This document shows, piece by piece, positions 1-7,631 of a DNA stretch of 24,423 bases. This DNA comes from CAZHUN01 sp043801115 (GTDB lineage: Archaea > Iainarchaeota > Iainarchaeia > Iainarchaeales > UBA10191), in assembly GCA_043801115.1 (NCBI GenBank), contig JAZDMJ010000019.1, positions 1 through 24,423 of the forward strand. Reading direction: 5' to 3'. The notes below the pieces were generated by a model. That model saw only the letters and a list, made by a program, of their open reading frames with translations. It was not told where the DNA came from and ran no database searches. Each line of letters starts with the position of its first letter. Position 1 is the first letter of the stretch. A program made the translations under genes and the position numbers.

Positions 1-114
1 AACCGGAATTTCCGCGGAAGAATGGGCGACCCTACCAGCAAAGTATTCCTCGCTTCCCTCGTAACGGTTGCCGCAAGCGCGATTGCAGGGCATATCAAAG
101 AGGCGGAACTGTGA
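1..114 (+). CDS. leuC: 3-isopropylmalate dehydratase (homoaconitase-family) large subunit, C-terminal end only
   Basis: This is the last 37 codons of a gene that begins outside the window. The reading frame from base 1 gives the typical C-terminal signature of the LeuC/HacA family: NRNFRGRMGDPTS, followed by a run ending in ATVAASAI-like residues (VTVAASAIAGHI). In this family that region lies near the aconitase-type active site of the large subunit, which carries the 4Fe-4S cluster and isomerises 2-isopropylmalate to 3-isopropylmalate or, in paralogues, homocitrate to homoisocitrate. The TGA stop (112-114) overlaps the GTG start of the small-subunit gene (111-113), so the two subunits are translationally coupled. 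The substrate cannot be decided from this fragment. Confidence 0.93.
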   Translation, partial: NRNFRGRMGDPTSKVFLASLVTVAASAIAGHIKEAEL

Positions 115-653
115 ACGGCCAGATTCCTTCGCGGATTTCAGGCAAAGTGTACGTGCTCGGCGACGACATTGACACGGACGTGATTATTCCCGCGCGCTAT
201 CTCACGACGATGGATGCGAACGAGCTCAAAAAGCACGCCATGGAAGATTTGGACCCCAAACAATATCCGATTCCGTTCCTGAACGCGGACAAATCTTGTA
301 ATTTTCAAATCATTGTGGCAGGGAAAAACTTTGGATGCGGCAGCTCGCGCGAGCACGCTCCCATCGCATTGAACGCTGCGGGAATCCAGGCGGTTGTTGC
401 TTCTTCTTTCGCGCGAATTTATTACCGCAATTCCGTCAACGGCGGAAGACTCATTCTTCCCCTCGAATCCAAGCAGGACATTTCCAAGGAATTGAAAACG
501 GGAGACGAAGTTAAAATTTCCCTTGATTCGCACAAATTGAAAAACGTACAAACGGGAAAAGAGTTTGAATTCAAGCCCTTCGGCCCCGTCAAGGAAATTT
601 TGGAAGCAGGCGGACTGACTTCCTACAACAAGCAAAAGCTCGGATTGAAATAA
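111..653 (+). CDS. leuD: 3-isopropylmalate dehydratase / homoaconitase-family small subunit
   Basis: A 180-residue swivel-domain subunit that pairs with the LeuC protein encoded just upstream; together they hydrate and dehydrate an isopropylmalate-type acid in leucine (or a 2-oxoacid-elongation) pathway in the cytoplasm. Visible family motifs are DDIDTDVIIPARYL near residues 18-31, GCGSSREHAP near 75-84, and a downstream YYRNSVNGG. Length is normal for archaeal LeuD/HacB proteins. Translation starts at GTG 111, which overlaps the leuC stop. The substrate-recognition loop after ARYL reads TT where methanogen homoaconitases have YLRT and isopropylmalate isomerases have YLVY, so specificity is open. 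The TAA stop (651-653) abuts, with no spacer, the stop codon of the convergent hydrogenase gene. Confidence 0.93.
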   Translation: MNGQIPSRISGKVYVLGDDIDTDVIIPARYLTTMDANELKKHAMEDLDPKQYPIPFLNADKSCNFQIIVAGKNFGCGSSREHAPIALNAAGIQAVVASSFARIYYRNSVNGGRLILPLESKQDISKELKTGDEVKISLDSHKLKNVQTGKEFEFKPFGPVKEILEAGGLTSYNKQKLGLK

Positions 654-1964
654 TCAGACCCATTTCACGTTCAAAAAGTGCGTGGCGCAGCTCATGCACG
701 GGTCGTACGCTCTAACCAAACTTTCCAGCGCGTGTTCGATGTCGTGCTGTTTCTCTTTCGCGTCCAGCAAGGGCTGAACGAGTTCGAGCATGTCCTTTTC
801 GATGTTGTGCAGATTTTGCGCTGTGGGAATAATCACATGCGCTTTCGTGCACACTCCCTGCGCGTCGAATTCGAGAGAGTGATACAACACTCCGCGGGGA
901 GCTTCGACGGTTCCAATTCCCCGCGCGGCGGAAATTTTCGGAATCGCGGGCTTTTCGGTTTTAAAATTTTCCGATTCGATGATTTCAATGGCCTGGTCAA
1001 AGCAGTGCAAGGTTTCGATTGCCTGCGCCAGATTGTTTTCAAACGGCTTTTCGCTGGGAAACTTTTTCAAAAAAGAAGCGCAGTCCGATTTCGTATCTTT
1101 ATGCAGACGGTTTTTGAACAAATTCAATCTCGAAATCGAGCCCATTCTGTATTCTTTGCCTTCAAAGTCGAACTCGTCCGCCGTTGTGTAGGGCAAAACA
1201 AATTCGTCCACGTGGGATTCGAATTGTTCTTCTTCGATTTTGTGGCCATGCGAATCTACAAGCGTCCGCCCGAAAAACCCGAAATCTTTGGCGTCCAGCG
1301 CAACGTGGTTGGTTTTGCGCTCGAAGTCGTACAAGGGTTTTTCGTCCAGTAATTGGATGAGGTCGAGCAATAAGGGGCGCGCTTTTTCGAGTTTTTCCTT
1401 TGCTTCGTCCAGTTCTCCCTTCGAAGGCCATTTGAGGAATCCTCCAATGGTGGGAGAAGAGGGGTGAATGCTCCGCCCTCCGGCAACTTCCGTCAGAAAG
1501 ATTCCCGCCTGCCGCACTTGCATCGCGTCTTTGAGCCATTTTTCCTCTTTTCCCGCAAAGTCCAGAATGCTGTCCTTGTTGAACAAGTCAGGGAGGACGA
1601 AATAGTACAAGTGCATTCCATGGTCGCGGATCATGGTTCCGTGCATAATCAAACGGCGCAGTTGCAAAGTTTGTTCGGACGGGAAAATCTGGAACGCATG
1701 TTCGATGGCGTCGATTCCCGCGAACAAGTGCGCGGAACTGCACGTTCCGCAAATGCGCGAAAACAATTGCGGAATTTCGGAATATTTTTTTCCGAGCGCA
1801 GCTTCTTCGAAAAACCGCTTGCTCTGCGAAACTTTCAATTGCGCTTGAACCGCTTTGTCATTCACTACCCGCAGGGCGAGTCCCGCATGCCCTTCTATTT
1901 TCGTAATCTGATCCAAATTCACGTCAAAAGAGTGCAGCACGGGAAGCGCTTCAAAAAAATTCAT
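654..1964 (-). CDS. NiFe hydrogenase large (catalytic) subunit, group 3-like
   Basis: A 436-residue NiFe hydrogenase large subunit that oxidises or evolves H2 at a Ni-Fe(CN)2CO centre. The N-terminal metal-binding motif is RICGTCSSAH (Cys72, Cys75, His79) and the C-terminal motif is DPCMSCATH (421-429). The glutamate of the KIEGH motif is also present near residue 24. Seven residues follow His429; in this family such a tail is cut off by a maturation protease, so the protein is expected to need HypA-F and an endopeptidase, none of which is in this window. The motif style and length resemble cytoplasmic group 3 enzymes (sulfhydrogenase alpha, Mvh/Frh) more than membrane group 4, but that is inference. 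The ATG overlaps the stop of the small-subunit gene (ATGA). Confidence 0.92.
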   Translation of the reverse strand: MNFFEALPVLHSFDVNLDQITKIEGHAGLALRVVNDKAVQAQLKVSQSKRFFEEAALGKKYSEIPQLFSRICGTCSSAHLFAGIDAIEHAFQIFPSEQTLQLRRLIMHGTMIRDHGMHLYYFVLPDLFNKDSILDFAGKEEKWLKDAMQVRQAGIFLTEVAGGRSIHPSSPTIGGFLKWPSKGELDEAKEKLEKARPLLLDLIQLLDEKPLYDFERKTNHVALDAKDFGFFGRTLVDSHGHKIEEEQFESHVDEFVLPYTTADEFDFEGKEYRMGSISRLNLFKNRLHKDTKSDCASFLKKFPSEKPFENNLAQAIETLHCFDQAIEIIESENFKTEKPAIPKISAARGIGTVEAPRGVLYHSLEFDAQGVCTKAHVIIPTAQNLHNIEKDMLELVQPLLDAKEKQHDIEHALESLVRAYDPCMSCATHFLNVKWV

Positions 1965-2428
1965 TTTTTCGCCCCTTTGAGTTTTTCCAGTGCATCATCC
2001 AATTGCTCCCATGTAACGGGACAGCCGGGGATTTCCAAATCCGTTTTGACGCTTTCGGGCACGGTTTGGATTTTGGGCAGTTGGCCGTAGTGCGAAAGTT
2101 TGGACTGGAATTTTTTCAATTGTTCGGGCGAGAAAGAGTTTCGTTGCGTGCTGGGCCATCCCGAAAGCGCGCACGTTCCCACTACCACCAATTTTTTGCT
2201 GTTTTTCCGCAATTCTTTCAAGCGCTTGAGTTCAGAAGGCGTTGCAATCGCCCCTTCGGCGAACGCGATGTCCAGATTTTTCTGGTTGTTTTTTTCCTGC
2301 AACACGCGGCAACTTTGAATGTCGAGTTGTTTGATTTTTTCGGGCTTCACGTCCAACAAGTGCAAAAATTCCATGGCGCAGCCTTCGCACGAGCAAAAGG
2401 AAACATAGGCGAATTTTTTTCTGGCCAT
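1961..2428 (-). CDS. NiFe hydrogenase small subunit, short form with one Fe-S cluster
   Basis: A 155-residue electron-transfer subunit directly upstream of the catalytic subunit. Four cysteines in the expected order for the proximal 4Fe-4S cluster are present: CEGC (Cys14, Cys17), GTC (Cys86) and IPGCP (Cys136). The usual EGAI segment after the first pair is also seen (58-61). Cytoplasmic group 3 small subunits are commonly well over 200 residues and often add further clusters; this one stops soon after the last ligand, so it holds only the proximal cluster, like group 4 (Ech-type) small subunits. The start chosen is ATG 2428-2426, which shares one base with the TAA stop of the antiporter gene; a longer open frame upstream runs through the antiporter gene and is not used. 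Confidence 0.88.
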   Translation of the reverse strand: MARKKFAYVSFCSCEGCAMEFLHLLDVKPEKIKQLDIQSCRVLQEKNNQKNLDIAFAEGAIATPSELKRLKELRKNSKKLVVVGTCALSGWPSTQRNSFSPEQLKKFQSKLSHYGQLPKIQTVPESVKTDLEIPGCPVTWEQLDDALEKLKGAKK

Positions 2429-4146
2429 TACAGCAACCCGTTGTTTTTTTCCGTCTTGTTCAAATAGTCCAAATACATGGAGCGCATGCTTTGCACGTGC
2501 GTTTTGGACTTTTTCACGCTGAATTGCGCGAGCTGTTTCAGGAAAACGTTCGAAGCAATGATTTCGGGAAGAATAACGACGTCCGCTCCCGCGCCGTATA
2601 ATTGCCTTGCTTGGGGGGTGTATTTGGTTTTGGCAAACGCGACGAGGGAAGGATTTTTCTGTTTCGCGTACGAGACAAACTTTTCGGCCAAAAAAGTGTC
2701 CGGAATCGTTACAATCAACGAGTATGCTTCTCCGATGCTGGCCTTTTCCAGTACTTCTTGCACGGCAGTGGAAGAATACAAGCAGGGAATTTTTTCGCGC
2801 ATGCAATGCGAGAGAACGTCGGGGTCGTGGTCGATGACTACTACAATTTCCCCTTCTCCGCGCAGCGCGTTCAACACTTGCTTTCCGAAAAGCCCCGCTC
2901 CGACGAGGACGAAATGGTTTTTGACTTTCACGTTGGGAATTTTGGACAATTTTTCCAATTGGCGGTGCAAGAACTTGTTTTTGGAAGTGGGAGAGCGAAA
3001 CAGGTTGCTCAAAAACGCGTGCAAGGAATCGCTGTAGCGCATCATGTACGGAGTGGCAACGAGAGAGAGGGAAATGACGATGAGCGCGGCGCTGTAGTTG
3101 GAAGAAGTCATTGCCCCCAATGCGAGCGCCTGGGAGGCGAGAATGAACGAAAATTCGCTGGCTTGCGCGAGGGAAAGCCCGACAAACATTCCAATGCGCG
3201 TTCCGAAGCCCGCATACGTGGCAAGGGCTCCCAAAATCAATGGGTTAATGAAAAATACGAACAAGAGGCCAACCGCTACCAGCGCCCACGGGAAAGCGCC
3301 TACGAGGACGATTTGCGTTCCCAGAGAGACGAAAAAGATGGTCGCGAAAAAGTCCCTCAAACCGCGAATGTCCTGCAGGGCTTCAAAACTGTACGGGAGC
3401 CTGGAAATCGCGAGTCCGCCGATGAAAGCGCCCACTGCGAGTGAAAAATTGAGAACGGAAGCGAGTCCGATGAACAGAAAACAGTTCGAAATAATCGTCA
3501 AATAAAAAATTTCGGGCTGTTTGGCGCTCCACGCCAATAGTTTGGGCCAAATCGTCTTGCTCAAAAACCACGCGAGGCCGAACATGGCCAATAGTCCGAC
3601 CAAAAACCACGCGTAAATGGACGGGTTGAAAATATTGGAAACATTTTGCAGTACTGGCAATGCAATGACGGCGAGCAGGTCCTGCACCAATGCGATTCCG
3701 ATAATGAGTTTTCCTTCCACGCTGGACAGTTTTTGCTGTTCGCTCAAAATCTTTACCACTACAATAGTGGAACTGAATGCGAGAATCAATCCCCAGTACG
3801 CGCTTTCAATCATGGAAAGGCCGAGCGCGTTCATGGCGGCAATTCCGACGAGCGCGGTAATGACGACTTGGCCGAGTCCGACGAGAAAAATGGGCTTTTT
3901 CAAAGCGGAAAGTTTTCCAAAATCCAGTTCGATTCCCACTGCAAAAAGCAAAAATGCCACTCCCAACTCTGCCAAGGTGGACAATTCGGGAGAAGGTTTC
4001 AAAATTCCGAACAACATCGGGCCCATGACGAGGCCCGCAACGAGATAGCCGAGCAAAAAAGGCTGTTTGAGCATTTTGGCAATATATCCGAACACCGTGC
4101 CCGCGACAATGATGACGCCCAAGTCGAACAGCAAGCCAGACAACAT
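2428..4146 (-). CDS. Kef-type (CPA2) cation/H+ antiporter with TrkA-N domain
   Basis: A membrane antiporter of about 572 residues. The first roughly 380 residues are a series of about 12-13 hydrophobic helices with CPA2 hallmarks (FLLFAVGIELDF, then AFSSTIVVVKILSE). The C-terminal part is a Rossmann RCK/TrkA-N domain with the nucleotide-binding glycine pattern GAGLFG and a following acidic strand end (VVVIDHDPD). Such proteins exchange K+ or Na+ for H+ and are gated by NAD(H) or glutathione-type ligands bound to the Rossmann domain. The start is taken as ATG 4146, because a TATA-like box lies 26-27 nt upstream; a TTG three codons earlier is the alternative. The stop overlaps the hydrogenase small-subunit start by one base, so the antiporter leads a three-gene operon. 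Confidence 0.9.
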   Translation of the reverse strand: MLSGLLFDLGVIIVAGTVFGYIAKMLKQPFLLGYLVAGLVMGPMLFGILKPSPELSTLAELGVAFLLFAVGIELDFGKLSALKKPIFLVGLGQVVITALVGIAAMNALGLSMIESAYWGLILAFSSTIVVVKILSEQQKLSSVEGKLIIGIALVQDLLAVIALPVLQNVSNIFNPSIYAWFLVGLLAMFGLAWFLSKTIWPKLLAWSAKQPEIFYLTIISNCFLFIGLASVLNFSLAVGAFIGGLAISRLPYSFEALQDIRGLRDFFATIFFVSLGTQIVLVGAFPWALVAVGLLFVFFINPLILGALATYAGFGTRIGMFVGLSLAQASEFSFILASQALALGAMTSSNYSAALIVISLSLVATPYMMRYSDSLHAFLSNLFRSPTSKNKFLHRQLEKLSKIPNVKVKNHFVLVGAGLFGKQVLNALRGEGEIVVVIDHDPDVLSHCMREKIPCLYSSTAVQEVLEKASIGEAYSLIVTIPDTFLAEKFVSYAKQKNPSLVAFAKTKYTPQARQLYGAGADVVILPEIIASNVFLKQLAQFSVKKSKTHVQSMRSMYLDYLNKTEKNNGLL

Positions 4147-4168
4147 GCAATGCAAAACAGAGTTCGAG

Positions 4169-4176
4169 AATAAAAG
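4169..4176 (-). promoter_or_regulatory. TATA-like box of the antiporter-hydrogenase operon
   Basis: On the minus strand the sequence CTTTTATT is centred about 26-27 nt before ATG 4146. This is the archaeal TATA position for a transcript that starts at or next to the ATG. No Shine-Dalgarno precedes that ATG, which fits leaderless translation. Confidence 0.5.
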
Positions 4177-4205
4177 GTTTAAGGCCTTTTGGAAAAAGCC
4201 CTGGG

Positions 4206-4234
4206 AAAAAAAGCCTTCAGCTTAGGCCTTTTTT
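4206..4234 (-). terminator. Hairpin with T-tract at the cysS 3' end
   Basis: The arms AAAAAAAGCC (4206-4215) and GGCCTTTTTT (4225-4234) can pair with one bulged base around a 9-nt loop that contains the cysS stop codon. On the minus strand the hairpin runs into GGCTTTTTTTCCC and another TTTTT shortly after. T-rich tracts are the usual archaeal termination signal, so this probably ends the cysS transcript just before the antiporter promoter. Confidence 0.5.
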
Positions 4235-5652
4235 ACTACAGAACCTTGCGCAGAATCATCCACTGTAAACCCTTTCTCGCGGATCAAATCGCGCAGCCTG
4301 TCCGACTCCTTGAAATTTTTTGCCTTGCGCGCGCTTTCCCTTTCATCTACAAGTTTCAAAATTTCTTCCGGAATTTCCGCGCGCTCGAACCGCAATACCG
4401 CGAGAATTTTGTCCGCCTTTTTCAGAAATGCGAGAACGCCTGACGCGTCCTTGCTTCCTAATTTTCCAGCATCCGCCAACACGTTCGTTTTGTTCATCAA
4501 GTCGAATAGCGCATGCAGTGCGATTGGAACATTAAAGTCGTCGTCGAGCGCGGCGAAAAACGCTTTGTCCGCGGTTTGGACGAGCGGAAAAACAGTTTTT
4601 TCTTCCCCCTTTTCACTGCCCTTTTCCAGTTCAAGCATGCGGTCGCAAAAGTTTTGCACTTTTTCCAGCTTTTTGCCCGCCTCTTTGACGGCTTCTTCAG
4701 AAAATTCGATTCCGCTCCTGTAATGTCCTTGCAGGTAGAAAAAGCGCAACTCGGCCGGTTTGAATCCTTTCTGTTCGAGTTCGGAAAGCGTTGCGATTCC
4801 TCCCCCCGACTTGGCCATTTTTTCGCCCTTGAACATGAGCCACTCGTTGTGCATCCAGTAATTGGAAAACGTTTTTCCCGTCGCCGCTTCGGCTTCGGCG
4901 ATTTCGTTTGTATGATGAATGGGAATATGTTCGATGCCCCCGCAATGGATGTCCAATGTTTCTCCCAAATATTTCATGCTCATCGCGGCGCACTCAATGT
5001 GCCATCCGGGAAACCCTTTTCCCCACGGCGAATCCCATTGCAGAATGTGATTCGGCTTGTTCAAAAACCAGAGCGCAAAGTCTGAAGGGTTTCGTTTTTC
5101 CTTTTCTTCGATTACTTCTTCGCGCACGGCCGTCTTTTGCCCTTGCAAGTTGAGCTTGGCGAATTTCGCATAATTCTTGAATTTTGAAGTGTCGAAAAAT
5201 ATTCCGCCCGCGGTTTCGTACGTGAATCCTTTCTTTTCGAGTTTTTGAATCAAAGAAATCATTTCGGGAATGTGTTTCGTCGCCGGGCAGACAATGTGCG
5301 GTTTTTGGATGTTCAGTTTTTGGCAGTCTTCGAAGAATTGTTTCGCGTAAAAGTCGGCAATCTCTTGCGGGCTTTTGTTTTCGCGCTTCGCGGCCTTGTC
5401 CATTTTGTCTTCTCCCGAATCCGCATCGCTCGTCAAGTGGCCAACATCCGTCAGATTCATCACGTGCTTGACTTGGAAGCCGTCCATTTCGAGCACGCGG
5501 CGGAAGACGTCCTCGTTCACGTAGGTTCGCAAGTTTCCCACGTGCTGGAACCAGTACACGGTGGGACCGCAGCAGTACAAGCGCACTTTTCCCTTTTCAA
5601 CGGGCTTGAACGTTTCCTTCTTTCTCGTTAAAGTGTTGTAGAATTGGAGCAT
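4222..5652 (-). CDS. cysS: Cysteinyl-tRNA synthetase
   Basis: A 476-residue class I aminoacyl-tRNA synthetase that attaches cysteine to tRNA-Cys. The HIGH-type motif is HVGN (37-40), next to the family block CCGPTVY (27-33); the KMSKS motif is KMAKS (278-282). Zinc ligands at the expected places are Cys28, Cys221, His246 and Glu250. An acidic, helical anticodon-binding C-terminal part follows. Length is close to the bacterial enzyme (about 460). The start is ATG 5652, giving the normal MLQFYNTLTR N-terminus; the open frame continues upstream but only through the preceding gene. It lies 2 nt after the stop of the coiled-coil gene and is probably co-transcribed with it. Confidence 0.96.
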   Translation of the reverse strand: MLQFYNTLTRKKETFKPVEKGKVRLYCCGPTVYWFQHVGNLRTYVNEDVFRRVLEMDGFQVKHVMNLTDVGHLTSDADSGEDKMDKAAKRENKSPQEIADFYAKQFFEDCQKLNIQKPHIVCPATKHIPEMISLIQKLEKKGFTYETAGGIFFDTSKFKNYAKFAKLNLQGQKTAVREEVIEEKEKRNPSDFALWFLNKPNHILQWDSPWGKGFPGWHIECAAMSMKYLGETLDIHCGGIEHIPIHHTNEIAEAEAATGKTFSNYWMHNEWLMFKGEKMAKSGGGIATLSELEQKGFKPAELRFFYLQGHYRSGIEFSEEAVKEAGKKLEKVQNFCDRMLELEKGSEKGEEKTVFPLVQTADKAFFAALDDDFNVPIALHALFDLMNKTNVLADAGKLGSKDASGVLAFLKKADKILAVLRFERAEIPEEILKLVDERESARKAKNFKESDRLRDLIREKGFTVDDSAQGSVVKKA

Positions 5653-5654
5653 GT

Positions 5655-6173
5655 TTATCCCTTGTAGGTATGGCGCGCGTATTCTTCCAACAGTAGGTAA
5701 TAGCGCAATGCTTCTTTTTTCCATGATGGAAATGTTTTTTGTTCCTCTGCCTGCATTTTTTCGATGGATTCGCGAGTTCTTTCTTCCCAATGCCGGATTA
5801 CGTTTTTTTCGATTTTCCTCTTTTCGAACGCACCCGAGAGGTGGTTGGCGCGCATGGCAAAAACAGTATACCATTCATTGGGCGTTTTTCCTTCCAATTT
5901 TAGCGATCCGAATTTTCCGGAAAACTGGGGAATACCTTTTTCCAGTTGCGCGACTTCTTTTTCCAAACCGTGCAAGCTTGATAAAATTTCCTGACGGTCT
6001 TCCGCCAGCTGTTGCGCGCCAAATCTTTTTTGGTAATCGCCTGGACGCATGTGCGCGTCAAGTTGACGCTTTTTGCTTTCAAGGGTTTGTGCTTGAGGGT
6101 GCGCTTGGTCGAGCCGTTGGATGAACTTTTGCCTTCGCGCAATAATGCGCGCAACAATGGGCGGTTCGGGCAT
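5655..6173 (-). CDS. Unrecognised coiled-coil protein upstream of cysS
   Basis: A 172-residue charged protein, rich in Glu, Lys, Gln and Arg, with no membrane segment or cysteine pairs. Residues about 10-85 and 115-150 look like long amphipathic helices, and one stretch (LHGLEKEVAQLEKGI) has a clear heptad pattern, so a coiled coil is likely. I recognise no family and assign no function. Start ATG 6173 is supported by a TATA-like box 27-28 nt upstream. Its stop lies 2 nt before the cysS ATG, so it is the first gene of a cysS operon and may be related to translation only by location. Confidence 0.75.
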   Translation of the reverse strand: MPEPPIVARIIARRQKFIQRLDQAHPQAQTLESKKRQLDAHMRPGDYQKRFGAQQLAEDRQEILSSLHGLEKEVAQLEKGIPQFSGKFGSLKLEGKTPNEWYTVFAMRANHLSGAFEKRKIEKNVIRHWEERTRESIEKMQAEEQKTFPSWKKEALRYYLLLEEYARHTYKG

Positions 6174-6196
6174 ATGCTAGAATAAGAGCCGAGCGG

Positions 6197-6204
6197 ATAT
6201 TAAA
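6197..6204 (-). promoter_or_regulatory. TATA-like box upstream of the cysS operon
   Basis: TTTAATAT on the minus strand is centred about 27 nt before ATG 6173. This matches a leaderless archaeal promoter for the coiled-coil gene and cysS. Confidence 0.5.
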
Positions 6205-6232
6205 GCGTTTTCGGATTAAAAAAGGCGCAAAT

Positions 6233-6664
6233 TCACTTGACTTTGACTTCTTGGCCTTTGTGCTCTTTGCGCTCGGCTTTGCGCTTTTCCACTGTTACAG
6301 TCAAAATTCCGTTCTTGTATTCCGCAATCGCTGTTTCGGGTTTTACGGGAGAGGGAAAGGGCAATTGTCTGAAAAAACGGTTGTGCGAGCGTTCTCTGCG
6401 AAAAAAGCCCTGCTCTTTTTTTTCGATTTTAAAATTGTGCTTTTGTTCGGCGCCGATGGAAATGGCTTCTTCGAACACGTTGATTTTGATGTCCTCTTTT
6501 TCAACGCCCGGAAGTTCGCACACGACTTCGAAGTGTTTTCCCTTGTCCACCACATCAATCAATGGCGTGCGCACGTGGGGCATTTTCACGTCGATGGAGG
6601 GAATGCGAAAATCGTAAAAGGGGTCGAAAGAGCGCATTTCGCTCCAAAAATCCGGTTCTTTCAT
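6233..6664 (-). CDS. Hsp20-family small heat-shock protein
   Basis: A 143-residue small heat-shock protein: an ATP-independent chaperone whose oligomers hold unfolding proteins. The alpha-crystallin domain covers roughly residues 35-130. Visible motifs are the strand-2 block VVCELPGVEKEDIKINV, the FFRRERSHNRFFRQLPFP segment (the family's GxFxRxFxLP region), and AEYKNGILTVTVEKR near the end, which is the family's A-x-x-x-n-GvL element. The C-terminus lacks a plain IxI motif; it ends in a basic tail (GQEVKVK). Start ATG 6664 is fixed by a strong GGAGG ribosome-binding site 8-9 nt upstream, which itself overlaps the TAG stop of the preceding zinc-ribbon gene. The two are therefore one operon. 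Confidence 0.94.
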   Translation of the reverse strand: MKEPDFWSEMRSFDPFYDFRIPSIDVKMPHVRTPLIDVVDKGKHFEVVCELPGVEKEDIKINVFEEAISIGAEQKHNFKIEKKEQGFFRRERSHNRFFRQLPFPSPVKPETAIAEYKNGILTVTVEKRKAERKEHKGQEVKVK

Positions 6665-6677
6665 TGTTTTTTGCCTC

Positions 6678-6875
6678 CTATTCAAAGTCTTCCTCGTGTT
6701 CGAACTCGTTGTCTTCAAAGTATTTCGCGCTTTCCTTTTTGAGGACGAATTTTCCGCGCTTGATTTCGACAATGCAGGAAGCGCCGCACTCGGGGCACTC
6801 GACAGCATCTCCCTCATCTGTCGCGTTCTTGTCCAAGTCGAACTCTTCCTTGCACTCGGGGCACTTTACCTTCAT
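6678..6875 (-). CDS. LysW-like two-Cys-pair zinc-ribbon protein with acidic tail
   Basis: A 65-residue protein with CPEC (5-8) and CPECGASC (27-34) and a connecting GDAVE, the pattern of the LysW/ArgW amino-group carrier proteins. The tail is strongly acidic and ends HEEDFE. In true LysW the C-terminal motif is EDWGE, and its last glutamate is the residue that carries aminoadipate or glutamate; here the terminal Glu and aspartate are kept but Trp-Gly is not. It is encoded just ahead of hsp20, not beside lys or arg genes, so it could instead be a generic zinc ribbon or chaperone partner. A TATA-like box lies 25 nt before ATG 6875, consistent with a leaderless start. Confidence 0.85.
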   Translation of the reverse strand: MKVKCPECKEEFDLDKNATDEGDAVECPECGASCIVEIKRGKFVLKKESAKYFEDNEFEHEEDFE

Positions 6876-6895
6876 ATCAAAGGGCGGATAGGGAA

Positions 6896-6904
6896 AAATT
6901 TAAA
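6896..6904 (-). promoter_or_regulatory. TATA-like box of the zinc-ribbon/hsp20 operon
   Basis: TTTAAATTT on the minus strand is centred 25 nt before ATG 6875 and overlaps the TAA stop of the upstream membrane-protein gene. No heat-shock operator could be recognised. Confidence 0.5.
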
Positions 6905-7553
6905 AAAAGAGTTGAAAGGCCGAATTTGCGGTCCACGGAACGACGATTTGAGAAAGGACGAGCGAAAGGACGAGAATGACGAGGTTTTTGAACACCGTGG
7001 ACTCGGTCGCCTTGTCAATAATCAAATAGAGCAGGTAAAGGGAGTACAAGCCCAACAAGATGGCAACCAGCACAATCAGCAATGCAACAACAAGAGGGCC
7101 GTTCAAAAACGCGTTCAAAACCCCGTTGTACAGTTCTCCTTGAGAGAGCGTTCCCGAACTGGCTTGTTGGAGCACGTCCGTTGCAACGGGAAACGCGACC
7201 AAGAGTATGACGGCCAATACAACGGAAAGGGCTTTGATGAATTCAAGCAGGGAGAGCGCGGTAAAAATGGAAGAAAACTTGGCCTCTTTGCTCTTGGCCC
7301 ACTTTCCCATTCCGGCAATGAAAGCGCCGGAAACAATGACAGTAAGCAGGGAAGAAACAAAGTAAAAGGCCAAAATTGTGAAGTCTACTTTCAAACCGAA
7401 ACCGTACGAAGCAAGCGCGAGCAAAACCCATTGCAGTAAAATGAGGCCGATGGCAAAAATGTAGTTTGGAAAATCAAAGGCTCCCTGCAAGGCATTGCGG
7501 GGCTTGGAAAACACTTGAAAGGGGTTCAGTCCCGACGCGTGCTCTAACGGCAT
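6900..7553 (-). CDS. Yip1-like five-helix membrane protein
   Basis: A 217-residue integral membrane protein. After a soluble N-terminus of about 35 residues, with an amphipathic NPFQVFSKPRNAL stretch, there are five hydrophobic segments at roughly residues 35-55, 65-90, 105-130, 150-185 and 195-215. The PF-x-x-F...P...AF start and the helix layout are typical of Yip1-domain proteins, which in archaea have no firmly established role. Start ATG 7553 is preferred over a TTG six codons earlier, because a good TATA-like box lies about 29 nt upstream of the ATG and only 11 nt from the TTG. The gene appears to be a single transcription unit. Confidence 0.8.
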   Translation of the reverse strand: MPLEHASGLNPFQVFSKPRNALQGAFDFPNYIFAIGLILLQWVLLALASYGFGLKVDFTILAFYFVSSLLTVIVSGAFIAGMGKWAKSKEAKFSSIFTALSLLEFIKALSVVLAVILLVAFPVATDVLQQASSGTLSQGELYNGVLNAFLNGPLVVALLIVLVAILLGLYSLYLLYLIIDKATESTVFKNLVILVLSLVLSQIVVPWTANSAFQLFF

Positions 7554-7578
7554 ACCCTGCCAATAGGGCAAAAGGCCT

Positions 7579-7586
7579 ATTTAAAG
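7579..7586 (-). promoter_or_regulatory. TATA-like box of the Yip1-like gene
   Basis: TTTAAATA on the minus strand is centred about 29 nt before ATG 7553. It is the evidence for choosing this ATG over the upstream TTG. Confidence 0.5.
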
Positions 7587-7631
7587 CTACTGTCTTTTGA
7601 AAGAAAAGGAAAAAAAGCAGAATTGGAGCTG

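Noticed and set aside
1961..2806. A 281-codon open frame for the hydrogenase small subunit
   Set aside because: The N-terminal 126 codons overlap the antiporter gene in another frame and are unlike hydrogenases; the ATG at 2428 gives the expected N-terminus and overlaps the antiporter stop.
5653..5874. A 74-residue N-terminal extension of cysteinyl-tRNA synthetase
   Set aside because: It lies inside the upstream coiled-coil gene in another frame; the normal family N-terminus begins at ATG 5652.
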